From Rhizobium sp. Root274 (lineage in GTDB: Bacteria; Pseudomonadota; Alphaproteobacteria; Rhizobiales; Rhizobiaceae), in assembly GCF_001429245.1 (NCBI RefSeq), contig NZ_LMJE01000009.1:361542-425541 (forward strand): a stretch of DNA of 64,000 nucleotides. Reading direction: 5' to 3'. The notes beneath the pieces are model-generated. The model saw nothing but the letters and a program-made list of their open reading frames with translations. It ran no database searches and was not told the origin of the DNA. Positions within the stretch are counted from its first letter, which is position 1. Each line of letters opens with the position of its first letter. Below, piece by piece: positions 1-9,245 of the stretch. The position numbers and the translations under genes are program-made.

Positions 1-1
1 T

Positions 2-292
2 GGGCTGCTTGCCGCTGTCGGCAATGTCTTCATGATGCTGGCTTCGTTCTATGCACCCGCCCCGATCGTCGGACCGATCCAGTACAGCCAGATGCTCTGG
101 GCGATCCTGCTTGGCTATCTCGTGTTCGGCGACGAGGTCGATTCGCCGATGGCGATCGGCATCGCGCTGATCGTGGGATCGGGTCTACTGACACTGACGA
201 GAGAGCGCAAACGCGGCGTGACATTGCCGCCGCCGGTGGCGGGCAAGACAGATGCAGCGCTGGCGATCAAGCCGGAACAGGGCGACGGCTAA
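2..292 (+). CDS. DMT superfamily (EamA) permease, C-terminal part
   Basis: The reading frame is open from the left edge, so the gene begins before the window. The visible 96 residues hold the last hydrophobic helices of an EamA-type permease: a segment with AIGIALIVGSGLL, preceded by the pattern PIQYSQMLWAILLGYLVFGD. That second pattern is characteristic of the start of the final helices in the second EamA repeat. A polar tail follows. The family exports or imports small metabolites across the inner membrane, and the substrate cannot be told from this fragment. It converges on mfd. Confidence 0.75.
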   Translation, partial: GLLAAVGNVFMMLASFYAPAPIVGPIQYSQMLWAILLGYLVFGDEVDSPMAIGIALIVGSGLLTLTRERKRGVTLPPPVAGKTDAALAIKPEQGDG

Positions 293-313
293 AAGGGGCT
301 GGAAGCTGGCCGG

Positions 314-373
314 AAGCTGGCCCCCTCCCCTCAACTTGCCTTTAAGCTGGCCCCCTCGCCTCAACTTGCCTTT
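314..373. repeat. 30-bp tandem duplication at the mfd 3' end
   Basis: Two adjacent 30-bp units, 314-343 and 344-373, differ at one base. The right-hand copy contains the last codons and stop of mfd, so the left copy is a duplicate of the gene end lying just outside the gene. It fills most of the gap between the DMT permease and mfd. Confidence 0.9.
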
Positions 374-3300
374 GCCAGTTCCGCCAGCTGCGTCATGACA
401 ACCGCTGCCCCCGACAGCCGCTTTTCCGGTGTCGGCAGGTCGCGGGTCAGGAACACCGAATGGTCGGGCCGGATCTTCGCCATGGTGCCCTGCTTGGCGA
501 TGTAACCCACCAGCGCTGCCGGATTGGGGAACTGCTTAGCCCGGAACTGGACGACGACGCCCTTGGGACCCGCTTCGAGCTTCTCAACATTGGCCACGCG
601 GCAGAGCGCCTTGATATAGACGACCTTCAACAGATGCTGGACCTCGATCGGTAGCGGGCCAAAGCGGTCGATCAACTCGGCGCCGAAGCCGTCGATCTCT
701 CTGATGTCGTCGAGTTCGCCCAAACGCCGGTAAAGCGCCATGCGCAGATGCAAATCCGGCACGTAGTTTTCCGGGATCATCACGGAGGTGCCGACCTGGA
801 TCTGTGGCGACCAGCCGGTGTCCTGGACTTCGTCGACACCCTTCACCTCGGCGACCGCCTCTTCCAGCATCTGCTGGTAAAGCTCGAAGCCGACTTCCTT
901 GATGTGGCCGGACTGCTCCTCGCCCAAGAGATTGCCCGCACCACGGATATCGAGGTCATGGCTTGCAAGCTGGAAACCGGCGCCGAGCGTGTCGAGCGAC
1001 TGCAGGACCTTGAGACGCCGTTCGGCGCCTGCGGTCAGCACCTTGTTGACAGGCAGCGTGAGCAGCGCAAAGGCGCGGACCTTGGAGCGACCGACGCGGC
1101 CACGGATCTGGTAAAGCTGCGCCAGACCGAACATGTCGGCGCGGTGGACGATCAGCGTATTGGCCGTCGGCACATCGAGGCCGGATTCGACGATGGTCGT
1201 CGAGAGCAGCACGTCATACCGGCCCTCGTAGAAGGCGTTCATGATGTCTTCGAGTTCGCCGGCCGCCATCTGGCCATGGGCAACGGCAACCTTCAGTTCC
1301 GGCACGTTTTCGTCGAGAAAAGCTTTGATGTCGGCGAGATCGGCAAGGCGCGGGCAGACATAGAAACTCTGGCCGCCACGATAATGCTCGCGCATCAGGG
1401 TCTCGCGGATGACAAGCGGATCAAAGGGCGAGATGAAGGTACGGACCGCCATGCGGTCGACCGGCGGTGTGGTGATCAGGGAGAGTTCGCGCACGCCGGT
1501 CATGGCGAGCTGCAGGGTGCGCGGGATGGGCGTTGCCGAGAGCGTGAGCACGTGCACATCCGATTTCAGCTCCTTCAGCCGCTCCTTGTGCTTCACGCCG
1601 AAATGCTGCTCTTCATCGATGATCAGGAGGCCGAGATTGGCGAAGTTGACGCCTGACCCGAGCAGGGCATGGGTGCCGACGACGATGTCGGTCTTGCCCT
1701 CGGCGACTTCTTTCTTGACGAGGTTCAGCTCCTTGGTGCCGACGAGGCGCGAGGCCTGCTGCACGCGGATCGGCAGACCCCTAAAGCGTTCGGAGAAGGT
1801 CTTGAAGTGCTGGCGGGCGAGCAGCGTCGTCGGCACGACAACAGCGACCTGGATGCCGTTCATCGCCGCGATGAAGGCGGCACGCAGCGCCACTTCCGTC
1901 TTGCCGAAGCCGACATCGCCGCAGACGAGGCGATCCATCGGGCGGCCCTGCCCGAGATCGGACCGGACGGCCTCAATGGCGGCGTCCTGGTCTTCCGTCT
2001 CGTCATAGGGGAAGCGAGCGGCAAATTCGTCGTAGAGGCCTTCCTGGGTCGTCAGAACGGGTGCGGAGCGGGTCATGCGCTCAGCGGCAATGCGGATCAG
2101 GGCGCCGGCCATGTCGAGCAGGCGCTTCTTCAGCTTGGCCTTGCGCATCTGCCAGGCGCCGCCGCCGAGCTTGTCGAGCTGCACCTCGGTCGCCTCACCG
2201 CCGTAGCGGGAGAGCAGATCGATGTTTTCGACCGGCAGGAAGAGCTTGGCGTCGTCGGCATATTGCAGCTCAAGACAGGCGCGCGGTGCGCCGGCGGCCT
2301 CGATGGTACGTAGGCCGACGAAGCGGCCGATGCCGTGTTCGGCATGGACGACAATCGAGCCCTCGTCGATGCTCGCGACTTCCGAGATGAAGTCGGCGGC
2401 CCGCTTGCGACGCTTGGAGCGTCGCACCATGCGGTCGCCGAGAATGTCCTGCTCGCCGACGATGACGAGACCGTCCGTTTCGAAACCGCCTTCCAGGCTG
2501 AGAACGGCCGTTCCCGCCTCGCCCTTTTTCAGCTTGTCGACATCCTTGAGGGCGGCGACCGGCACCAGTTTTTCAAGCCCGTGTTCGTTCAGAACCTGGA
2601 GCAGGCGGTCGAGCGAGCCTTCCGACCAGCCGGAGACGACGACCTTGACACCGGATGCGCGCTTCTCGGCAATGTAGGACACGGCCTGACCAAAGACATT
2701 GGTGCGGCTATTTTCCTCGCCTGCCTCATTGGCGGCCTTGGCCCATCGCGGCGTCGGGCGGGCATCGACTTCGATGACGAGACGGCTCTCTCCACCGTGC
2801 TCCGCAAACGGCGTGATGCGGATCGGATCGAAGGCGTCGAGCGCCTTGCCGAATTCGCCGGCGCCAAGATAAAGCCGCTCGGGCGGCACCGGCTTGTAGG
2901 GCGTGCCTTGGGAAAGATGGCCCTTGCCGGGTGTCGCGGAATTGAGGCGGGCTTCGTAATAATCGCGGATGAGTTTGGCGCGTTCTTCGGCTGCCTCACG
3001 CACGGTATGGTCGGTAACCACACGAAAGCCGCGCAGATAGTCGAAAGTCGTTTCCAGCTTGTCGTAGAACATAGGCAGCCAGTGCTCCATGCCGGCATAG
3101 CGGCGGCCTTCGGAGACGGCGGCATAGAGGGCGTCGTCGCGGGTCGCGGCACCGAAGAGCGACAGGTAGTTCTTGCGAAAGCGGCTGATACTCTCCGGCG
3201 TCAGCGTGACCTCGCTCATCGGATTGAGATCGAGCGAACGAACCTGACCGATTGTGCGCTGGCTCGCGGGGTCAAAGGAGCGGATGGATTCCAGCGTGTC

Positions 3301-3870
3301 GCCGAAGAAATCGAGGCGGACGGGCTCTTCCGAACCAGGGACAAAGACATCGAGGATACCACCGCGCACGGCGAATTCACCGACCTCGCGAACGGTCGCA
3401 ACGCGATCGAAGCCGTTGCGCTCGAGACGTGCCGCGATGTCGTCCATGCGGATCTGGTTGCCGGGTTTGGCCGAAAAGCCGAGGCTATCGATCACATCCG
3501 CCGGTGCCACCTTCTGCAGCATGGCATTAACAGTTATCAAAACGATCGCGGGATGCGGATTGAGATAGAGCGCGATCAGGCCCGAGAGTGCAGCCAGCCT
3601 GCGCGCCGACACGTCTGCGGAGGGCGAAACGCGGTCGTAAGGCAGGCAGTCCCAGGCCGGAAGGCTCAAGACCGGGATATCAGGCGCTGCAAAGCTGAGC
3701 GTCTGCTCGAGGTTCTGCAGCCGTTGTCCGTCGGAAACGACATAGGCGACAGGCCTGCCCTCGCGCGCGAGTTCCGCAAGGATGAAGGCATCCATTCCGT
3801 CCGGCACGTGGGAGAGCGTCAGGGCGGATTGTGCGCCGACAATTCGCTTCACATCGATCAGGGGCATCAT
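361..3870 (-). CDS. mfd: Transcription-repair coupling factor Mfd
   Basis: Mfd removes stalled RNA polymerase at DNA lesions and recruits the UvrABC excision machinery. The product is about 1169 residues, the normal family length. In order it has an N-terminal UvrB-like region (GGILDVFVPGSEEP near residue 170), the CarD-like polymerase-interaction domain near 500-590 (SIVVHAEHGIGRFVGL), and RecG-like helicase domains. The Walker A is GDVGFGKT near residue 650, with a DEEQ box in LLIIDEEQHFGVKH, followed by helicase motif VI (QIRGRVGRS) and a C-terminal TRCF domain. The start is ambiguous: GTG at 3873 is followed by two ATG codons, and the first ATG is used here. It lies directly after sdhE with almost no gap, so the two are probably co-transcribed. 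Confidence 0.97.
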   Translation of the reverse strand: MMPLIDVKRIVGAQSALTLSHVPDGMDAFILAELAREGRPVAYVVSDGQRLQNLEQTLSFAAPDIPVLSLPAWDCLPYDRVSPSADVSARRLAALSGLIALYLNPHPAIVLITVNAMLQKVAPADVIDSLGFSAKPGNQIRMDDIAARLERNGFDRVATVREVGEFAVRGGILDVFVPGSEEPVRLDFFGDTLESIRSFDPASQRTIGQVRSLDLNPMSEVTLTPESISRFRKNYLSLFGAATRDDALYAAVSEGRRYAGMEHWLPMFYDKLETTFDYLRGFRVVTDHTVREAAEERAKLIRDYYEARLNSATPGKGHLSQGTPYKPVPPERLYLGAGEFGKALDAFDPIRITPFAEHGGESRLVIEVDARPTPRWAKAANEAGEENSRTNVFGQAVSYIAEKRASGVKVVVSGWSEGSLDRLLQVLNEHGLEKLVPVAALKDVDKLKKGEAGTAVLSLEGGFETDGLVIVGEQDILGDRMVRRSKRRKRAADFISEVASIDEGSIVVHAEHGIGRFVGLRTIEAAGAPRACLELQYADDAKLFLPVENIDLLSRYGGEATEVQLDKLGGGAWQMRKAKLKKRLLDMAGALIRIAAERMTRSAPVLTTQEGLYDEFAARFPYDETEDQDAAIEAVRSDLGQGRPMDRLVCGDVGFGKTEVALRAAFIAAMNGIQVAVVVPTTLLARQHFKTFSERFRGLPIRVQQASRLVGTKELNLVKKEVAEGKTDIVVGTHALLGSGVNFANLGLLIIDEEQHFGVKHKERLKELKSDVHVLTLSATPIPRTLQLAMTGVRELSLITTPPVDRMAVRTFISPFDPLVIRETLMREHYRGGQSFYVCPRLADLADIKAFLDENVPELKVAVAHGQMAAGELEDIMNAFYEGRYDVLLSTTIVESGLDVPTANTLIVHRADMFGLAQLYQIRGRVGRSKVRAFALLTLPVNKVLTAGAERRLKVLQSLDTLGAGFQLASHDLDIRGAGNLLGEEQSGHIKEVGFELYQQMLEEAVAEVKGVDEVQDTGWSPQIQVGTSVMIPENYVPDLHLRMALYRRLGELDDIREIDGFGAELIDRFGPLPIEVQHLLKVVYIKALCRVANVEKLEAGPKGVVVQFRAKQFPNPAALVGYIAKQGTMAKIRPDHSVFLTRDLPTPEKRLSGAAVVMTQLAELAKAS

Positions 3871-3873
3871 CAC

Positions 3874-4188
3874 TTACTTTGCAGCAGGTTCTTTGCCGGT
3901 GACCGGAGAGAAATCCGGCCTGAGGGCGGCAATACGTTCGAAGAGCGGCGTCCGAAGATGGGCAGGCACGGGTTCGGCGCCGGTGATGTATTTGACAAGG
4001 TCATTGTCTTCCTCGGCCATGATGTGCTCAAGCTCGTCGAGCTCCACGTCGCTCAAGCCTTCGATCTCGGCCTCGCAGAACTGGCCGAGCATCAGGTCCA
4101 TCTCGCGAATGCCGCGATGCCAGCAGCGGAACAGGATGCGCCGACGGCGCGGATCGAGGTCGGCACTGCTTTTCACCAGTCCAGTCAT
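3874..4188 (-). CDS. sdhE: Succinate dehydrogenase assembly factor SdhE
   Basis: A 104-residue protein of the SdhE/SDHAF2 (DUF339) family, which promotes covalent FAD attachment to the flavoprotein subunit of succinate dehydrogenase. The diagnostic RGxRE-type motif is visible in CWHRGIREMD, preceded by RRRRILFRCWHR. The acidic helix FCEAEIEGLSDVELDELE follows, as expected. The alphaproteobacterial form has a C-terminal extension, as here. The stop codon abuts the start of mfd, so translation is likely coupled. It is divergent from recG with a 95-bp gap that must hold both promoters. Confidence 0.93.
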   Translation of the reverse strand: MTGLVKSSADLDPRRRRILFRCWHRGIREMDLMLGQFCEAEIEGLSDVELDELEHIMAEEDNDLVKYITGAEPVPAHLRTPLFERIAALRPDFSPVTGKEPAAK

Positions 4189-4283
4189 CTTGGCATCCTT
4201 CCAATTCTTCGGCCTCTATAGAGCAGCGACTGGCAAATGTCAGCTTGCCAAAGGGGCAAATAACGAGGCATTTTGCCCGCATC

Positions 4284-6389
4284 ATGCGTCCCCATCTTCT
4301 CGATCCCCTGTTCGCCTCCGTCGCCTCGCTCAGCGGAGTTGGTCCCAAACTCGCCCAGCTTCTCGCCACCCTTCTCGGCCGCGAGGACGCGGAGGATGCG
4401 CGCGTTGTCGACCTGCTCTTCCTGGCACCGCACCGGCTGATCGACAGGCGCCACCAGCCGGGCATTGCCTATGCCCAACAGGGCGCTCTCGTCACGATTA
4501 CCGGACGCGTGGATCGGCACCAGCCGCCACCACCCGGCAAGAACAACATGCCCTATCGCGTGATGCTGCATGACGAGACGGGGGAACTGGCGCTGACCTT
4601 CTTCCGGGTCAAGGGCAACTGGCTCGAAAAAGCGCTGCCGGTCGATGAGACCGTGATGGTCTCCGGAAAAGTCGACTGGTTCAACGGCCGCCCTTCAATG
4701 GTGCATCCGGACCTGATGGTGAAGGCGAGTGAGGCGGAGAACCTGCCGCTGGTGGAGCCGGTCTATCCGCTGACGGCGGGGCTCGGGCCCAAGGTGTTGC
4801 GCAAGGCGGTGGAAGCCGCCGTCGAGAAGATGCCGGAACTCGGCGAATGGGCGGATGCGGCGCTCGTGACCAAGCAGGGTTTTGCCAGCGTGCGCCACTG
4901 TCTGGTCGCGCTTCACAATCCGCGCGACGAAAAGGATATCGACCCGCAGGCGCCGGCCAGGCGGCGTCTCGCCTATGACGAGTTTCTTGCCGGCCAGGTG
5001 TCGCTTGCCCTGGTGCGACAGAAGCTGCGGCGTGTACCAGGCACGCCGATCAAGCCGACCAGTGAACTCAGCGGCAAGATCCGCGCCGCCCTGCCCTTCA
5101 CGCCGACGAACAGCCAGGTGGTGGCGATCGAGGAGATCCTGAAGGACATGGCCTCCGATCAGCGCATGCTGCGGCTGGTTCAGGGGGATGTCGGCGCCGG
5201 CAAGACGCTGGTGGCGCTGTTTGCCATGGCAGCGGCAGTGGAAGCCGGCGGACAGGCTGTGCTGATGGCGCCGACGGAGATCCTAGCGCGGCAGCATCAT
5301 GCCACGTTGTCGAAGCTCGGTGCACCTGCAGGGCTCAGGATCGAGGTTCTGACGGGGCGGACCAAGGGCAAGGAGCGCGAAGCAATCCTGGAGCGGATTG
5401 CGTCGGGTGAGGCGCAAATTATCATCGGTACGCATGCGCTGTTCCAAGATGCCGTGAGCTACAAGAACCTGACGCTCGCGGTCGTGGACGAGCAGCATCG
5501 CTTCGGCGTTCACCAGCGCCTCAGGCTCACCTCAAAGGGCATCTCGCCGCATATGCTGGTCATGACCGCGACGCCGATCCCCCGCACGCTGGTGCTCGCC
5601 GCCTTCGGCGACATGGACGTCTCCAAGCTCACCGAGAAACCGGCGGGGCGCAAGCCGATCCAGACGGTGACGGTACCGACCGAGCGGGTACCGGATGTGA
5701 TCGAGCGGCTGCGCTCCGCCATTGCCGAGGGCAAGAAGGCCTATTGGATCTGCCCGCTGGTGGAAGAGACCGAAGAGAGCGAGCTGATGTCGGCGGAAGA
5801 GCGCCAAGCGGTGCTCGCGCAGTTCATCAAGGCGCCGATCGGGTTGGTGCATGGACGGATGAGCGGACCAGAGAAGGATGCGGCCATGCTTGCCTTCAAG
5901 AATGGCGAGACGCGGCTGCTGGTTGCCACCACCGTGGTCGAGGTTGGCGTCGACGTTCCCGATGCGACGATCATGGTGATCGAACATGCCGAGCGCTTCG
6001 GGCTTGCCCAGCTTCACCAGCTGCGCGGCCGGGTCGGGCGTGGCGACGAGGCGTCGAGCTGCATCCTGCTCTACAAGGGGCCGCTCGGCGAAACCGGCAA
6101 GGCACGGCTGTCGATCCTGCGCGATTCGGAAGACGGCTTCCTGATCGCGGAGGAGGATCTGAAACTGCGCGGCGAAGGCGAATTGCTCGGGACGCGGCAG
6201 TCCGGAACGCCGGGCTTCAAGATCGCCAGTCTCGAACACCATGGAGACCTCTTGGAGATCGCCCGCAAGGATGCCGCCTATCTGTTGGAGCGGGATCCTG
6301 AGCTCACTTCCGAACGTGGAGAGGCGGTGCGCACGCTCCTCTACCTGCATCGCCGCGACGAGGCGATCCGCTTCCTCCATGCGGGCTAA
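4284..6389 (+). CDS. recG: ATP-dependent DNA helicase RecG
   Basis: RecG remodels stalled replication forks and branched recombination intermediates. The start is placed at the ATG giving MRPHLLDPLF, the usual rhizobial N terminus; an upstream in-frame ATG would add 13 residues overlapping the promoter region. The N-terminal wedge OB domain covers roughly residues 60-170. The helicase core carries Walker A GDVGAGKT near 305 and a DEQH box (VVDEQHRFGVHQRL) near 402. Motif VI (QLRGRVGRGD) and the TRCF-like end (EDLKLRGEGELLGTRQSG) follow. At 701 residues it is of normal length. Confidence 0.97.
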   Translation: MRPHLLDPLFASVASLSGVGPKLAQLLATLLGREDAEDARVVDLLFLAPHRLIDRRHQPGIAYAQQGALVTITGRVDRHQPPPPGKNNMPYRVMLHDETGELALTFFRVKGNWLEKALPVDETVMVSGKVDWFNGRPSMVHPDLMVKASEAENLPLVEPVYPLTAGLGPKVLRKAVEAAVEKMPELGEWADAALVTKQGFASVRHCLVALHNPRDEKDIDPQAPARRRLAYDEFLAGQVSLALVRQKLRRVPGTPIKPTSELSGKIRAALPFTPTNSQVVAIEEILKDMASDQRMLRLVQGDVGAGKTLVALFAMAAAVEAGGQAVLMAPTEILARQHHATLSKLGAPAGLRIEVLTGRTKGKEREAILERIASGEAQIIIGTHALFQDAVSYKNLTLAVVDEQHRFGVHQRLRLTSKGISPHMLVMTATPIPRTLVLAAFGDMDVSKLTEKPAGRKPIQTVTVPTERVPDVIERLRSAIAEGKKAYWICPLVEETEESELMSAEERQAVLAQFIKAPIGLVHGRMSGPEKDAAMLAFKNGETRLLVATTVVEVGVDVPDATIMVIEHAERFGLAQLHQLRGRVGRGDEASSCILLYKGPLGETGKARLSILRDSEDGFLIAEEDLKLRGEGELLGTRQSGTPGFKIASLEHHGDLLEIARKDAAYLLERDPELTSERGEAVRTLLYLHRRDEAIRFLHAG

Positions 6390-6403
6390 ATTGGCCTAGA
6401 GGA

Positions 6404-7138
6404 CTACTGGCGCCGAGCGACACGGTCCTCGGGAGTGGCCGGTTCGGCAACGGCCTGCTTGGCCAAGGCCTGCATGACGGCAGCCTGCTCGGCGGGTTTG
6501 TAGTCCGGCGTCACCAGACCCGCCGAGATCAGGAGCTTCACGCCCTCCTCCGGCGTCATGTCGAGCAGCATCAGCTTGCTGCGCGGGACGAACATGAGGA
6601 AACCAGCCGTCGGAACCGGGGTGGGCGCCAAGAAGACGGCGACCATCTCCTCGCCATTCTGGTTCAGCTTGACGGCGATCTCACCCTTTGCGTCGGAGGA
6701 GATGAAGACCAGTGCCCAGGTGCCGGCACGGGGAAACTCGATCAGGCCGACCTTCTTGAAGGAGGTGCCCTGCTCTTTCAGCACCGTCTCGAAGATCTGC
6801 TTGGTGCTCTTGTAGACGGTGCGCACCAGCGGCATGCGGTTGAGGATGTTTTCGCTGTAGCCGACGATCGACCGGCCGATGAGGTTGCGGCCGAGGAAAC
6901 CCACGAGTGTGATGAACAGAAGCGCGATCAGCAGCCCGGTGCCGGGAACAGCGAATTTCAGATAGGATTCCGGGTTGTAGCGATCCGGGATATAGGGCTT
7001 TACCCAGCTATCGGCCCAGTGGATGAAGGTCCAGGTCAGATAGATGGTGATCGCCATCGGCGCGCAGATGATCAATCCCGTCAGGAAATTGTTCCTGAGG
7101 CGGGTGGCCACCGAGATCCTGTCCTTGATGTCGCTCAT
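6404..7138 (-). CDS. DUF502 family membrane protein
   Basis: A 244-residue integral membrane protein of the DUF502 family. Two hydrophobic segments are clear: one near residues 20-42 (FLTGLIICAPMAITIYLTWTF) and one near 68-88 (TGLLIALLFITLVGFLGRNL). A conserved cytoplasmic portion follows, with the family-typical NRMPLVRTVYKSTKQ and PTPVPTAGFLMFVP. Function in bacteria is unknown; plant relatives are endomembrane proteins. The annotated start is ATG at 7138; the longer frame would need TTG. It converges on recG with only 14 bp between stops. Confidence 0.85.
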   Translation of the reverse strand: MSDIKDRISVATRLRNNFLTGLIICAPMAITIYLTWTFIHWADSWVKPYIPDRYNPESYLKFAVPGTGLLIALLFITLVGFLGRNLIGRSIVGYSENILNRMPLVRTVYKSTKQIFETVLKEQGTSFKKVGLIEFPRAGTWALVFISSDAKGEIAVKLNQNGEEMVAVFLAPTPVPTAGFLMFVPRSKLMLLDMTPEEGVKLLISAGLVTPDYKPAEQAAVMQALAKQAVAEPATPEDRVARRQ

Positions 7139-7280
7139 GAGACCGTCATTGTGCAATGCGGGAATGCGTCGATGTGCGCGACCATGCCCGAGCCTGATGG
7201 GTCACGCAATAGCTAGATCTGGGATGGCAGACCACGGACAGCGGGAACGCCCGCAGCCCGCGGGCTCCCGGTTTCGGTGG

Positions 7281-9107
7281 TCACTCGACTGTGACCGATT
7301 TCGCCAGATTGCGCGGCTGGTCCACGTCGGTGCCCATGAAGACGGCCGTGTGATAGGCGAGCAGCTGGATCGGGATCGAGTAGACCATAGGCGAGACGAT
7401 CTCGGCCACGACAGGCAACACGATCGTCGCCATGGTCTCGAGCTTGGAGGCTGCAGCCCCCTTGTCGTCGGTGATGAAGATGATCTTGCCGCCGCGGGCT
7501 GCGACTTCCTGCATGTTCGACACGGTCTTTTCGAAGAAGCGATCGAAAGGCGCGATGACGATCACCGGCATGTTCTCGTCGATCAGGGCGATCGGGCCGT
7601 GCTTCAACTCGCCCGCCGCATAACCTTCAGCGTGAATGTAGGAGATTTCCTTGAGCTTCAGCGCGCCTTCCATGGCGAGCGGATAGCTCGTGCCGCGGCC
7701 GAGATAGAGCACGTCCTTGTATTTTGACAGGTCGCGTGACATGGCCTCGATTTGCGGCTGTACGGCATTCAGCACCTGGCTCATGATGCGCGGCATCTCG
7801 GACAGGCTCTTGACCAGTTGCTTTTCTTCCGTCTCGGTCAACGTCCCACGGGCCCGGCCGGCAGCGATGGCAAGCGAGGCGAGAACCGCGAGCTGGCAGG
7901 TGAAGGCCTTGGTCGAGGCGACGCCGATCTCAGGTCCTGCAAGAATCGGGAAGACGGCATCCGATTCCCGGGCGATGGTCGATTCCTTGACATTGACCAC
8001 GGCACCGATCTTCAGGCCGTTGTCGTGGCAGTAGCGCAACGAAGCGAGCGTGTCGGCTGTCTCCCCCGACTGGGAGATGAACAAGGCAGCCTGATCTGGC
8101 CGCAGCGGCATTTCGCGGTAGCGGAACTCCGATGCGACATCGATCTCGACCGGCAGGCGAGCATAACGTTCGAACCAGTATTTGCCCACGAGGCCGGCGA
8201 GATACGCCGTGCCGCACGCGGAGATCGCAAGGCCGCTCAACGAGGCGAAATCGATACCGCCTTCGCTCGGGCGGACGATGTGTTCGGCGAGATCGACGTA
8301 ATGGGACAGCGCGTGAGAGATCACCTCCGGCTGTTCGTAGATCTCCTTTTCCATGAAGTGACGATGGTTGCCCTTGTCGATCATGTAGGCGCTGGCCGAG
8401 GAAATCTGCACGGGTCGGTCGACGGGGTTGCCGTCGAGATCGAAGATATGGGCGCCCTGCTTGCCAATGACGGCCCAATCGCCGTCATGCAGGTAGGCAA
8501 TGCGGTTGGTGAAGGGCGAGAGCGCGATCGCGTCGGAGCCTAAGAACATCTCGCCGTCGCCATAGCCGATCGCGAGCGGCGGGCCAGACCGCGCCGCCAT
8601 GATCGTCGAGGGATCGTCGCTGAAGATGACGGCCAGCGCATAGGCCCCTGTCACGTGGCGGAGCATTTTGTGCATCGCCTCGCGCCGACCAAGGCCTTCG
8701 CGCCGGTACTTCGCCAGAAGTTGGGCGACGACTTCGGTGTCGGTCTGCGTCGTGAAGCTGGCGCCCTCGGCCAGCAGTTCGTCCTTGATCTCGGAAAAAT
8801 TCTCGATAATGCCGTTGTGAACAACTGCTACGCCATCGACGAAATGCGGATGAGCATTGGTCTCATTGGGAACGCCGTGGGTTGCCCAGCGGGTATGGGC
8901 GATGCCGATATTGCCGGCAAGCGGTTCGGCAGCGAGCTTGGTCTCCAGATTGAACAGCTTGCCCTCGGCGCGACGGCGATCAAGCTTGCCGTCATGGATC
9001 GTCGCGACCCCAGCCGAATCGTAACCGCGATATTCCAGCCGCTTCAACGCGTCGACAAGACGCTCCGCTACTGGCTTGTTACCGACGATCCCGACGATGC
9101 CGCACAT
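7281..9107 (-). CDS. glmS: Glutamine-fructose-6-phosphate aminotransferase GlmS
   Basis: GlmS makes glucosamine-6-phosphate from fructose-6-phosphate and glutamine, the entry to UDP-GlcNAc, peptidoglycan and LPS. The protein starts MCGIVGIVGN, so Cys2 is the N-terminal glutaminase nucleophile after Met removal. The glutaminase domain (GYDSAGVA, HTRWATHG) covers about residues 2-225. Two SIS sugar-isomerase domains follow (ISQSGETADT near 340, LGRGTSYPLAMEGALKLKEISY near 475). The C terminus LAKSVTVE is canonical. Length of 608 is normal. It sits downstream of glmU on the same strand, so the two successive GlcNAc-pathway enzymes are probably co-expressed. Confidence 0.97.
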   Translation of the reverse strand: MCGIVGIVGNKPVAERLVDALKRLEYRGYDSAGVATIHDGKLDRRRAEGKLFNLETKLAAEPLAGNIGIAHTRWATHGVPNETNAHPHFVDGVAVVHNGIIENFSEIKDELLAEGASFTTQTDTEVVAQLLAKYRREGLGRREAMHKMLRHVTGAYALAVIFSDDPSTIMAARSGPPLAIGYGDGEMFLGSDAIALSPFTNRIAYLHDGDWAVIGKQGAHIFDLDGNPVDRPVQISSASAYMIDKGNHRHFMEKEIYEQPEVISHALSHYVDLAEHIVRPSEGGIDFASLSGLAISACGTAYLAGLVGKYWFERYARLPVEIDVASEFRYREMPLRPDQAALFISQSGETADTLASLRYCHDNGLKIGAVVNVKESTIARESDAVFPILAGPEIGVASTKAFTCQLAVLASLAIAAGRARGTLTETEEKQLVKSLSEMPRIMSQVLNAVQPQIEAMSRDLSKYKDVLYLGRGTSYPLAMEGALKLKEISYIHAEGYAAGELKHGPIALIDENMPVIVIAPFDRFFEKTVSNMQEVAARGGKIIFITDDKGAAASKLETMATIVLPVVAEIVSPMVYSIPIQLLAYHTAVFMGTDVDQPRNLAKSVTVE

Positions 9108-9245
9108 GAAAATCTCCGTTCCGTATTCATTACGGATTTTTTCCTAGCGGTTTTGCCGCAATAGGCAATCAGGCCACCGGTCAAATTGCATTTCGTCTCG
9201 TAATGCAACGCAGCATAACGAGACGTGAGGTTAGGTAACGTTGTT

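Noticed and set aside
2335..4221. 628-codon open frame on the plus strand
   Set aside because: It lies antisense across mfd and sdhE, which are certain genes. Its composition is the complement of their codons, and it has no family resemblance.
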